Numbered from the stretch's first letter, positions 31,149 through 41,700 are shown. The stretch: 64,000 nucleotides of DNA from Tipula vernalis (GCA_958295665.1 OY282560.1:43152333-43216332), one strand, 5' to 3'. Numbers and translations: made by a program. The notes: generated by a model from the letters alone, not told the origin.

Positions 31149-32949
31149 ATGTTTAAACAAGTTAAAAATAATAAGGATGATGACGCTCCTAAAGCGTCAT
31201 GCACCAGCGATAGTTCCGCGGTGGTGTTCGAGGACCTCGCCCCTCTTTCCGCTGTGGGACTCTCGATGAGTGGTCCATCGGATGGGGAGCTCCGTTCGGG
31301 GCTTGAGAAATTAGTTCTCAACTCCGACATGGACACCTCAGGAGATGAGAACTCGGCCCCCGTAAGTAGGGGTATCGCCTCTGTGAAAGCAGGGGGGAGC
31401 AAAGTCGTCGAGGAGGACTCGAAATGAACTGTCAGCATCACTGACAAACCTTCCGCGGCTCCTCACGTGAAAATGTGTGGGGCCGCGAAGAAGCGGTACA
31501 AGAGGCTTCTTGCTGAGGGCAAACCGCCCGGAAGCGAGACAAGACTTCTGGCGATGCGGCCACAAAGGGAGTCTTGTGCTCCTGCAGAGGCCCCACCGTC
31601 AACGAGGATCCGCTCGGATGAGGGTACTCCACCGGCACAAAAAAGGCCAGGGGAGAAGAATCTGTCCCGACGGTCTCGGGTTCTGCGGTCCGGTCTGGAC
31701 TTACCTTCAGGCAGGCTGCGGAGTCGGAGATCGTTGGGATCTTCCCCACTGGTTTTCCAGAGGTTGGCCTCACTGGAGAGCAGCTTAAGGCTGTCCAGGA
31801 GGGCATCCTAGATAAGGTGCTAGAGCAAGAGGCCAAGGAGCTTAAACCTTAGTTCCTTGGCAGTCAGCTTCGGCCTGGTTGGCTGGTACTAACGTGTGCT
31901 GACCGGGCCACTGTTCAGTGGTTCAGGGAGGCCATAGGCAGTATCAAGCCATGGGGGGTGCGCAGCTGATCGTGGCCGAGGCGGAAAACCTGCCTCAAGT
32001 CAGGATTGTGTTCGGCACCTTCCCAAATAGTGCTGAATTGCCCACGGAGAAGCGTTTTGGCTTTATAAAAAGCCAAAATGAGGGCATGCAGGCGATCAAC
32101 TGGAGAGTGATCAGGAGAGAGGCGAAAGGCTCTTAGGCCTTTTTCACGTTCTCTATGGACCACTCTTCAGTTGAGAAGCTCAAGCGGGTTGGCTTTAAAG
32201 TCAACTATAAGTTTGGGACCGTACAATTGCATACCGAGGGTGGTCAGAGTGGAGCTAAACCGGCTTCTGTCGGCGGGACCCAAGTGGTGAAGCCTGTAGA
32301 ATCTACGGTAGCGGCACCTATAGCTAAGACCACCGGGGTGACCGCCCTCTCCAGGAGACAGGTGAGGAGAAGGTGGGAAAGGGAGAGTAAGGCGTCAGGG
32401 GTTCCGCGGGGGAAGGCCTCACAAGGGCTCCCCCCGTGCAAGCCACTGATCATCTGATGAGTGATCAGGAGAGAGGCGAAAGGCTCTTTGGCCTTTTTCA
32501 CGTTCTCTATGGACCACTCTTCAGTTGAGAAGCTCAAGCGGGTTGGCTTTAAAGTCAACTATAAGTTTGGGACCGTACAATTGCATACCGAGGGTGGTCA
32601 GAGTGGAGCTAAACCGGCTTCTGTCGGCGGGACCCAAGTGGTGAAGCCTGTAGAATCTACGGTAGCGGCACCTGTAGCTAAGACCACCGGGGTGACCGCC
32701 CTCTTCAGGAGACAGGTGAGGAGAAGGCGGGAAAGGGAGAGTAAGGCGTCAGGGGTTCCGCGGGGGAAGGCCTCACAAGGACTCCCCCCGTGCAAGCCAC
32801 TGATTAGGCCTGGAGGCTCTCAGGCAGCGGGGGCCAGCAGAACGGCGATGGAGGACACTGGTCAGCCATCGGCCGGACAAAAAAAGCATGCGGTTGGTGG
32901 TGATGCTGAAAAGGAGGCTGAGCAGGGCCTTCAGAAGGGCCTTCGGTAA
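31149..32949 (+). pseudogene. LOA ORF1 with DUF4780-like domain, broken and internally duplicated
   Basis: The N-terminal part (from 31149) repeats the frame at 28991 but has a TGA at 31425-31427, a frameshift near 31641 and a TAG at 31849-31851. The folded part continues in another frame: WGGAQLIVAEAENLPQVRIV, FGTFPNSAELPTEKRFGFI and MQAINWRVIRREAKGS, which matches the DUF4780-like region of insect LINE ORF1. A ~344 bp piece encoding MDHSSVEKLKRVGFKVNYKF and TVQLHTEGGQSGAKPASVGG occurs twice (32107-32450 and 32461-32804). The end is Lys/Ala/Gly-rich and overlaps ORF2. No CCHC knuckle is seen. Confidence 0.82.
32107..32804 (+). repeat. Tandem direct duplication of 344 bp inside LOA ORF1
   Basis: Copies at 32107-32450 and 32461-32804 are nearly identical and separated by CATCTGATGA. 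The joint region CTGATCATCTGATGAGTGAT (from 32447) is partly self-complementary (CTGATCA and TGATCAG). The first copy has a TAG in GGCTCTTAGGCC where the second has GGCTCTTTGGCC. Confidence 0.92.
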
Positions 32950-35900
32950 ATTGAAGGCACACATCGCCTGCCTGCAGATAAACCTGCATCATGCAATAGC
33001 GTCTTCGGACGTCCTTTGTCGTAGGTTTATCTGCCAAAACATTGGCATGGCTCTAATCCAGGAGCCATGGGTGATTGGTAACCAGATTAGAGGTAGACCA
33101 AATCAAGTGGGTAAGTTAATTTATCATACCGGAACTCAGAGTCCAAGAGCGGCTGTGTTGGCCAGTTCGCAAATTAATTTTATTACCATTACAGAGTTCA
33201 TCTCCAGGGGCTTGGTTGCAGTAATGGTGGAGGTTCTGGGTGAAAGAGGCAAACAGGAGGCTATAATGGTCTCCGCCTACTTTCCTGGAGACTCAGAGTT
33301 AATACCTCCACTTGACGTTAGGCGGCTCATAGCTCATTGCAAACGCAATGGGCTGGCCTACCTGATAGGATGCGATGCAAACGCGCACCACACGGTGTGG
33401 GGTAGCACGAACATCAATAACAGGGGTGAGTACCATTTTGAATTTCTGATCTCAAATAATGTAGACATTGTCAATAGGGGAAGGAAACCTACTTTTATAA
33501 ATGCGATTAGGCAAGAGGTCCTAGATTTGAAACTTGCTAGTCTGCATTTCAGCGACTTGGTTAAAAACTGGCATGTGTCTGAAGAGGCCTCATTATCGGA
33601 TCACTTGCACATCAGATTCGATTTCGCGACTGAGACCATGCAGCGGCAGGAAATCAGAATTCCAAAACTGACCGACTGGGACTCTTATAGAGTCCCACTC
33701 GAATCAGAAATGCCCTCGGTTGTGGGGAACATAGAGTCTCCAGAGGGTTTGGAGATCTGTTCAAACCAGCTGCATAGTTCTATACACTTGGCTTACGAGG
33801 ACAGCTGCCCGGTTAAGCGAAGAGAGTCCACAAAGATGGGCCCTTGGTGGAACGGGACGCTGGGTAAACTGAGAAAAAAATCGAGAAGATTATTCAACAA
33901 GGCTAAACGCACCGGTGAATGGGGCGAGTATAAGATGGCCTTGACGGAATATAATCTCGAACTAAGGAGATCCAAAAGGGCTACCTGGAGGAATTTCTGT
34001 GAGGGAATCAATGAATTGTCCTCTGCAGCTCGTCTCCAGAAAGTCCTTTCCAGGGATCATTCAAATGGTTTAGGACTTCTCCAGAAGCAAAATGGGGGGT
34101 TCACTGAAACCCGGAAGGAAACCTTAGAGGTACTGTTAGAAACCCACTTTCCGGATTCAGTAGTGGTAGGAGCCCAAGAGGACTCGCATGATCCCTCAAG
34201 TGAGGTGGCCTATGCGCCTCACAGTAGGATCTGGAGTCTCTCTGGGAAAATTTTCACACCCAGCAAGGTGCGATGGGCTATTGGGTCTTTCAAAACCTTT
34301 CAAATTCGCTGGAGGGGATGGTATCTTTCCAGCTTTACTTCAAAAAGGTATTGAGGAAACACTCCCCAGCTTGATCCAGATGCTTCGGGCAAGTTATGCT
34401 TTTAACTATATTCCGAAACTGTGGAGGAAAGTAAATGTGGTCTTTATACCAAAAGGCGGGGGTCGTCCAGACACCCAGCCGAGGGCATATAGGCCAATTA
34501 GCCTCACATCGTTTCTTTTGAAGACGATGGAAAAAATCCTGGACTATCAAATAATAAGTGAGGTCCTTGGAAAGAATCCGCTGCATCGGGACCAGTTTGC
34601 GTATCAAACTGGTAAATCCACGGTTATGGCCCTTAGCGGTCTAGTCACAAGGATTGAAAAAGCAGTGACATATAAAGAAATTGCCCTTTGTGCCTTTGTG
34701 GACATTGGGGGGCGTTTAATAATACCTCCTATCGATCTATAGAGAGGGCAGCAATGGGAAAAAGGGTTCCGCTTTCTACAATTAGGTGGATCCGTTCCAT
34801 GCTGGAACATCGTGAGATTACTGCCAGACTAGGTGGCGAATCAGTAACCATCAAGGCCATAAAGGGCTGTCCCCAAGAAGGCGTACTATCTCCTCTTTTG
34901 TGGTCATTGGTTATTGACGGACTACTGGTCCTTCTGAGTAGCCATGGGTTTGATGTCCAGGGCTATGCGAATGATGTGGCTATCATAATTAGAGGCAAGT
35001 TTGATGAGGTCATTTCAGATCGCATGCAAAATGCACTCAATATAATATGGCAGTGGTGTTACCAGGAAGAACTCAGTGTCAATCCAAGCAAAACTGTCAT
35101 TGTTCCTTTTACGAGGAGGAAAAAGCTTGCGCTTACAGCTCCCTCGTTAAACGATACTATTGTGCCTTTTTCCAGCGAGGTTAAATATCTAGAAGTTATC
35201 CTAGATCAAAGACTGAACTGGAACCAACATTTGTTGAAAGTTCAAAATAGAGCCATCAAGGCTTTCTGGGCCTGTCAAAGACTATATGGGCGTACTTGAA
35301 GACTACAACCAAAAATGATCTACTGGTTATTTCTTACAATCATTAGGCCTATGGTCACCTACGCATCGGTTGTATGGTGGCCTAAAACTGAGCAGAAGAC
35401 AACGCAAACCTTATTGAATAAGGTTCAGCGTGTAGCCTGCATCTGTGTTACGGGCTCAATGAAGCTATGTCCAACCGCGGGGGTGGAGACACTTCTAGGA
35501 CTGACACCGTTACACCTGCATATTAAAAAGGATGCTGCAATTATGGCCCTGAAAATGCAGGCGGAAGGAAATATCAAACCAGGCAATATGGTGGGTCATC
35601 TGGAAATCCTTAAGGAATTTCAGACAGACCCTACCATAGGAATGCCTTCCGACTGTATGCCAGCTAAACTGGACTTCCACAAACCATTCTGTGTCAGGTT
35701 ACCTGACCGGGATGTGTGGAGGGCAGGTGGACCATCATTTGAGCGAGGGTCCATGGTATGGTTTACAGATGGATCAAAAACGGAAGATGGGGCGGGGATA
35801 GGAATACACGGGAGTGGGTGGCACTACCCTCTCGAAGTCCTTGGGTACCAATGCTACCGTTTTTCAAGTAGAAGTACATGCTATAGAACTTTGCGCTAGG

Positions 35901-36590
35901 ATAGGCATAACAAAAGGCCTAAACGATCCAAAGATTTATATTGTATCAGACAGCCAATCGGCCTTAAAGGCTCTTAGGTCTTGTACCGTTGAGTCAAGGC
36001 TGGTGTGGGATTGTCTGAAGGTTATTAAACATCTGGCAGGCTCAAATAAGGTAACACTTATACGGGTGCCAGATCATGCTGGAATCGAAGGAAATGAGGC
36101 AGCCGATGGCCTCGCCCGTGAGGGTTCTGCCTCTCCATTTATTGGACCGGAACCCTTCTGCGTTGTTACTAAGGGACACCTTAGAGCAGCGGTAAAACGC
36201 TGGGAGGATGTTCAAAAGTCCTCCTACTGGCGCAGAATTCCAGGTTTACGACAGGCGAAGAAATTTATATCACATTCGTCTGTCAGGGTTAAGGAGTGTC
36301 TTGAACTTAGGAAACCTGAGTTGAGGCTGCTTACTGGCTTCCTCACAGGTCATGTCTCCTTAAGGTATCACCTTAAGAAGATGGGCCTAAGTACGACAGA
36401 TGGATGCTGCTTCTGCGGTCTGGAAGCGGAATCAGCAGAACATATGCTGTGCCATTGCCCAGCCATTTTCCAGCAAAGACTGCAACATCTAGGAGGGAGA
36501 ACAATGAGCCCGGATAGTATGCATCTTGTACCGGCCAGTAGTATTGTCAGGTTCATTAAGAGCCTGAATATTGACTGGACGGACAACTAA
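32888..36590 (+). pseudogene. LOA ORF2: endonuclease, reverse transcriptase and RNase H, frameshifted
   Basis: Endonuclease (32888-33700): IACLQINLHHAIASSDVLCR, MALIQEPWVIGNQIRGRPNQ (Glu), YLIGCDANAHHTVWGSTN (Asp, Asn) and SLSDHLHIRFDF (SDH), all intact. RT: NVVFIPKGGGRPDTQPRAYR, RPISLTSFLLKTMEKILDYQ, then a disrupted FVDIEGAF-type motif (FVDIGGRL before a frameshift near 34710), CPQEGVLSPLLWSLVIDGLL, and GYANDVAIIIRGKF where the catalytic box is AND in place of ADD. RNase H: VWFTDGSKTEDGAGIGIHG, FQVEVHAIELCARIG, YIVSDSQSALKALRS and HAGIEGNEAADGLAREG, all acidic residues present. The C-terminus has a Cys/His motif (CCFCGLEAESAEHMLCHC). Frame changes fall near 34300, 34710, 35300 and 35850. 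Confidence 0.92.
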
Positions 36591-36658
36591 GTAGGATCCA
36601 GCACAATAGATCTTTTAGGTCGCGGTGCGAGGTGGCTTATCGCCCACATGGCCCTCCA

Positions 36659-36692
36659 GTAAATAATAATAATAATAATAATATTTCTTCGG
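36659..36692 (+). repeat. (AAT)n tail of LOA element and 3' target duplication
   Basis: About seven AAT units end at 36682. The target sequence AATATTTCTTCGG (36680-36692) matches 28534-28546 and 30691-30703. Because AAT overlaps the tail, the duplication length is 10 to 13 bp. Confidence 0.9.
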
Positions 36693-36913
36693 CTATCAGG
36701 ACCGTTGCTTTTTAAAAAAGCTAAAATCTCGCCAATAAAGCTCATGGCATCAAATTGAATTGCTAAATCCAAATTTCCTAGCTAAATTAGCAACTTCTTA
36801 CGAACATCGAATGCTTCATTAAGATTTAATCGTTATCCTCTAATGATTTAAGCTTTTTCAAGATTCTGAAATAATTTGTAACGTTCACATAATATCGAAG
36901 TGGTTCCGAACAA

Positions 36914-37991
36914 ATGTTATCAACAAGTTCTCTAAACGCAAAACCACCAGAAGGCTCAGCTCTTTCAAAAGGTGAACAAGATGGCCAAGCTAAGCACATT
37001 CCATTTGTGGAGCCTAAAAATTTAAAAGGTTCAGTTGCGGATTTTTTTTCTCAAGTTGGAGCTCGCCAAAGTAATAATTTCCAAAATAGGTATAATCTGG
37101 AGATTTCAAATGGTCCTGGCAATTTTAATGAACGTCCAGAAATTCGAAATCTGAATCAAAATATTCCAGGACTTGATTATGCAGAAAGACTTCCAGAGCG
37201 ATGGCGATCGGCAACGATAGAATCTTTCGTTTGATGGATCAGATAGCTTAAATGTCCACGATTTTGTGTACAGGCTTCAACAAATGGCAGACGACGACGG
37301 CTTCCCAAAAGAAAATCTTGGTAAAGTTGTTTGTTTATTTCTCACAAAAAAGGCAGAGGATTGGTACGGGGTGCGCAAAGCAGATCATCCAAACACAACT
37401 TGGGCAAATATGAAAAATGCTATTCTTTCTTATTTCAGCAGTACTAATTACGAAGAAGAAATCAAAGAGCAAATCCTAAGAAGAATGCAAGGTAATAAAG
37501 AGTCATTTTCTGATTTTTCGCTTACTATTCAAAAGATGAATGCCCGGCTTCATGTTCGATTGTCGGAACAACAAATTGTCTACAGGCTATGCCAAAACAT
37601 GTATCCGGCCTTGAAAAATGTAACGCTGCCGTACCATAGCAAAATTTGGACTGTCAATGAGCTGCGCATATTATGTCGCGATTATGAGAGACTCTGGGAA
37701 CAGTCTGGTTATGACCCAAGGCGTTTTGGGGATACGTTTGTCAGACACAGAAAACCAATGAGCGAGTTGAGCATGGAGATGAAGAATTTAAGCATTGGCC
37801 ACACCCAAAATCCCAGTAGTGATAACACCAAATTGAAAAGTCAGTATGAAACAACAGAGCCGAATTTAGAAGCATTCCACAGGAGAATGGATAATCGTGA
37901 TGTTGACAATGAACCTACAGTACAGAGAGGATCACGGCACGGAGCAAACACAAATCAACTGTCGGAAACGAAGAATCCCAACAGCAAGTAA
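36914..37991 (+). pseudogene. gypsy-3 Gag, one frameshift
   Basis: The ATG at 36914 gives MLSTSSLNAKPPEGSALSKG and a 106-codon frame ending IESFV. One base shift later the capsid continues with DGSDSLNVHDFVYRLQQMAD, LTKKAEDWYGVRKADHPNTT and WANMKNAILSYFSSTNYEEE, a standard retrotransposon Gag capsid. The last part reads VNELRILCRDYERLWEQSGY, and no CCHC knuckle is seen before the stop at 37989. A frameshift near 37230 is the only visible lesion. Gag would form the particle shell. Confidence 0.82.
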
Positions 37992-38098
37992 CTAAAGCAA
38001 CTCTCATATATCGATCCACTTTTAATAATTCAGTAGAAAATAAATTAGATTATAAGTTATCAACAAATAATGAAATAATAAACCCATGTAACGTCAGT

Positions 38099-38788
38099 TT
38101 GAATTCAATATGTCCAAATAAATATAAAAAATTAATTCGTTCAATTCGATATTTTCGGGAAAAACGTACACTTATCAGAAGTTGCATTGACTCCCAAATC
38201 AAATGTACTGCCGACGACCCTCGTCCACATGCTGATGTAGTTATTAAATCAACAAAAATGAATGGTCTTCTCGATAGCGGCGCACCAGTGAGTGTGCTTG
38301 GAAAGGATTCAATCAAATTTCTCTCGCAGAAAAATTTGAAATTTCATAGTCTTTCCGCGCACATTAAAACTGCCGGTGGTACATCAAATAGAACTGAATG
38401 CTACATTTGGCTGCCGGTAAAGTTCGGAACCAAAACCGAGAATATTCGATTTTTTATTGTTCCTTCGCTGCAATCTCCTTTGTATTTGGGTATTGATTTT
38501 TGGAGAAAATTCAAAAAATTGCCAGACATTTCCATCCAAGAAATCGTAGACGAAAGCCATCAGAAAACCGATAATTCTCACGCACTCAATATTCAAGACC
38601 AAAAGAAACTTGAAAGGATTATTGATTTGTTTCCGCCATCAGCCAAAGAAGGTTTAGGCAAAACAACGCTGCACGAGCATGATATCGAGCTGGTGAAAGA
38701 TTGCAAAGCGGTGAAGCAGCGGTATTATCCAGTCTCACCGGCCATACAGAACGACCTGACCTTTACAGAGAAATTGACAGGATATTGA
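38099..38788 (+). pseudogene. gypsy-3 protease and RT N-terminal linker
   Basis: A 229-codon frame has MNGLLDSGAPVSVLGKDSIK (DSGA in place of DTGA, both known in active retroelement proteases), a middle with FFIVPSLQSPLYLGIDFWRK (the second protease motif), then DIELVKDCKAVKQRYYPVSP, the entry into RT. Reading then shifts around 38755 to another frame that carries the RT fingers. The protease itself appears intact. Confidence 0.82.
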
Positions 38789-39742
38789 GTTTGGGTGTTA
38801 TCGAGGTAAGCAAAACTTCGTGGAGTTCACCGGTAACGATCGTTAGAAAAACGAACGGAAAAACGCGCCTCTGCCTCGATGCACGCAAACTCAATACATT
38901 GACAGTAAAAGACGCTTATCCACTTCCATTCATTGGCGCGGACTTTTAGGACGACTCTCCGAGACTAATTACATTACTGCTCTGGACTTGAAGGACACTT
39001 TCTGGCAGATACCGCTTGCGGAATCTGCCAGAGCCAAACCAGTTTTTACGGTACCGGGACGGCCGCTCTATCAGTTCAGGGTGATGCCGTTTGGGCTGTG
39101 TAATACAGCCCAGTCAATGTGCCGTTCATGTGGTATCACAAAGTGATACCACATGAACTCCACGATCGAATTTTTGTATATCTGGACGATCTGTTGATCA
39201 TTAGCGGCACATTGAAGGAGCACCTTGAACTGCTAGAGACGGTAACGACTTTATTACGGACGGCTGGCTTAACTATTAACCTAGAAAAAAACAAATTTGT
39301 TATGAAGGAAATTCGTTATGTAGGCTATTTGGTGGGAGAAAAAGGACTCAGACCAAACCCCGAAAAAATTGACGCAATAGTTAACCTAGCAACACCAACC
39401 AGTACGAAACAAATACGACGAATAATCGGGATGACTGGGTGGTACCGCCATTTAATCGAGAACTTCGCAAGTGTAACAACACCGATTACTGACTGTTTGA
39501 AGAAAGGCAAATTTCAATGGACTCCGGCTGCCAAGCAATCCTTTCAAAAACTAAAAATACTGCTCACATCAGCTCCAGTTCTAATAAACCCCGATTACTC
39601 AGTTCCATTTTTCATCAGATGTAATGCTTGTACCGAAGGCGTCGGAGCAGTTCTTTTTCAAAAGGATTTAGAGGGAAATGAGAGACCGATATCCTTCATG
39701 TCTCAAAAGCTTAACAAAGCTCAACGGAATGGAGTACCATAA
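38701..39742 (+). pseudogene. gypsy-3 reverse transcriptase and RNase H start, broken
   Basis: Fingers read LGVIEVSKTSWSSPVTIVRK and GKTRLCLDARKLNTLTVKDA. After a TAG at 38947 the palm reads TNYITALDLKDTFWQIPLAE and FRVMPFGLCNTAQSMCR. At 39124 an inverted insertion shifts frame, and HELHDRIFVYLDDLLIISG resumes with YLDD intact. The connection (GMTGWYRHLIENFASVTTPI) and RNase H start (PFFIRCNACTEGVGAVLFQK) follow. The usual CDAS at the first RNase H Asp is CNAC, so the catalytic Asp is Asn. The frame ends at 39740. Confidence 0.87.
39124..39158. repeat. Perfect 16-bp-arm hairpin at an RT frameshift
   Basis: Left arm 39124-39139, loop AAA, right arm 39143-39158. The right arm is normal RT coding sequence (VIPHEL). 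The left arm is its exact inverted copy and takes the place of codons between MCR and KVIPHEL, shifting the frame by two. Two smaller self-complementary pairs lie just upstream (39001-39010 with 39023-39032, and TGGGCTGT/ACAGCCCA near 39092-39112). Confidence 0.9.
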
Positions 39743-40467
39743 CAGAGCTGTAGTGCTTAGCCGCTATTCTAGCCATTAAGAAGTTCCGGGCATACATAGA
39801 AGGTCATGATTTCACTTTGATCACCGATCATGCTAGCCTAAAGTGGCTAATAATGGCTCAGCGTGACTTGAGTGGTAGGTTGGCGAGGTGGAGCCTTAAA
39901 CTCCAAGGATTTAAATTCACAATAGAACACCAGCGGGGCAAAGACAATGTCGTTCCAGACATGCTCTCAAGAATTTACTGCGATGAGATAATGGAACTTT
40001 CCGAAAGCATAAATAAAATAGTGCTACAGCCACATGCTACGCGAATTATTAGTTCAAAAGAGTTTGAGGATTCCGACTACATAAGCTTCCGTAACAAGAT
40101 TTGTGAAAAGCATGATGATTATCCTGCTTTTAAAGTGGATGATAAGTACATTTTTATACGTTTAGAACCGAAAAAACGGGATGAGTTAACGGATTTGTTC
40201 ATATGGAAACTATGGATCCCTGGCGGTTTGAGGCAATCATTGATCGAGCAGGAACATAATAATCCATTAGCATCACATGGAGGTATTTTCAAAACAGTCG
40301 AGCGAATCAGGAGGTATTTCTTCTGGCCAGGAATGGTTAAACAGATTCGGCATTATATAGTTAGTTGTGAAGTATGCAAAACGTCGAAAGCGCCAAATAA
40401 ACAACAAAGACCACCAATGGGGAAATCATTTAATGTCGAGAGACAACGATATCGTAACAACATGTAA
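39743..40467 (+). pseudogene. gypsy-3 RNase H end and integrase zinc domain, truncated
   Basis: A TAG near 39754 replaces the conserved Glu codon in TEL-E-CLAAILAIKK, the second RNase H acidic motif. The frame then reads FTLITDHASLKWLIMAQRDL (third Asp intact) and DNVVPDMLSRIYCDEIMELS. The integrase H2C2 zinc domain is intact: EHNNPLASHGGIFKTVERIR and YIVSCEVCKTSKAPNKQQRP. The frame becomes unrelated at about 40430 and stops at 40465, before any integrase catalytic residue. Confidence 0.85.
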
Positions 40468-40619
40468 ATGTGAAAATTACCCAGGCTGGACATAAGCGAT
40501 AAGGCTGCCGGTGGTAACAATGCAAATATTGCATTTTTCAATGTTAACCGAGCAATAGGCGCGACATTTGAATATCTTGAACTAACCATAGCAATCTTCG
40601 AATTTTGCTTCCTGTCAGG

Positions 40620-41700
40620 AAAGAAAAAATTGGGACGATCATACATCGGTGACCATCGGTCAAACGACGATTTTCTAGTCTAGATCATTGCCAATAATCT
40701 TGGAGGTTAAAAAAAATTGGGGCAATCATTTTAAAATTAGGGTTGAATAGCAAGTCTTTGTTCAACGTTAAAAATGGAACTCAACACATTCCTAAACGGT
40801 GATAACCTCAATGAATATTAGAATATAGAAAGCCTTTATTAAACGTTGAATATGGAACCCAAAGCATTTCTAAATGATGATAACCTCAACGATTGGTCTA
40901 GTGGTGGTTTTGGACCATTGCCAGTAATCCTGGTTATTTTCAATAAAAAAAAAAAAAAATTTGGGCGATCGTACCTAAAACTAGTAGGATTGAAAAAAAA
41001 TCTTTGTTGAACGTAAAATATAGTATAAAAACTCCTAAATGGTGATAATTTCAATGAGCATTGGTCATTTTCAGTGCTAGTTTCTATTGGAATGGGCCAT
41101 TGCTATAAATCCAGGCCAGTTTCAAAAAAACAGTTTTGGGGCGATCATCGCGATCTAAATGTTTATAAATGCAATGACCATCGCTCAAGCGATGATTTTC
41201 TACTGGAATATTATACTTTATATTAGGATTGAATAGAAAGTCGTTATTATAACCTCAACGACCATCGGACTAGTGGTAATTTTTTTTTTTTTTTTTGGAC
41301 TAGTCGTTGCCAATAATCCAGGACTTTAAAAAAAAATAGGGGCGATCACACTTAAAATTAGGATTGAATATAAAGTAGAAGAAATGATGATAACCACAAT
41401 GGCAATGGGCTAGTGATGATTTTCTATTGGACTAGGCCACATTGTCAATATTGTTTGCCATTTTCGAAAAAAAACAAAAAGCCGATCATACTTAAAATTA
41501 GGATTTATTGGAAAGTCCTCGTTGAATGTAGAATATAGAACTCTTAACACTTTTTTAAACGATTTTATCGTCAATGACCGATCTAGTTATGATTTTCTAC
41601 TGGACAGACCAATGCCACTAATTTTGGAAGTAGAAAATCATCACTGGACCGATGGTAATTGAATAAGCGCTTAGGAAAATTCCAGGCAATCCTAATTTAA
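40620..41700. repeat. Degenerate tandem repeat, about 140-230 bp period
   Basis: The anchor GGGGCGATCATACTTAAAAT recurs with variation at about 40632, 40720, 40960, 41140, 41340 and 41484. Each unit has TAGGATTGAATAGAAAGTC, AACGGTGATAACCTCAATG, GATTTTCTATTGGACTAG, ATTGCCAATAATCCAGG and an A-run. Copies vary in length. It follows the truncated end of gypsy-3. Confidence 0.8.

Larger units (their letters stand above)
29711..31867 (+). repeat. Tandem duplication, copy 2
   Basis: It repeats 27556-29710 in the same orientation. The first ~60 bp (29715-29775) differ from copy 1 at about five sites, the next several hundred bases hardly at all, and the LOA ORF1 part at about fifteen sites including a frameshift and a stop. 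It is continuous at its right end with the rest of the LOA element. Confidence 0.95.
30704..36679 (+). mobile_element. LOA-type non-LTR retrotransposon with RNase H (full-length, degenerate)
   Basis: It starts after AATATTTCTTCGG (30691-30703) and ends in an (AAT)n tail (36659-36682) followed by the same target sequence at 36680-36692. ORF1 (31149-32949) and ORF2 (32888-36590) overlap. ORF2 has apurinic-like endonuclease, RT and RNase H domains, and ORF1 carries a DUF4780-like region. This set is typical of LOA-group elements. The copy carries an internal ~344 bp duplication in ORF1, several frameshifts and an RT active-site change, so it is dead. Confidence 0.92.
36914..40470 (+). mobile_element. 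Ty3/gypsy LTR retrotransposon, 3' truncated (gypsy-3)
   Basis: It has gag (36914-37991), protease (38099-38600), RT (38650-39500), RNase H (39500-39960) and the integrase zinc domain (to 40430), in Ty3/gypsy order. The integrase core and 3' LTR are missing and the sequence passes into a tandem-repeat area. A 5' LTR is not visible in the ~220 bp between the LOA tail and gag. It is a different lineage from gypsy-1 and gypsy-2 by sequence. Confidence 0.88.

Noticed and set aside
40518..40534. AATGCAAATATTGCATT palindrome after gypsy-3
   Set aside because: Seven-base arms in AT-rich DNA are expected by chance and no lesion is tied to it.
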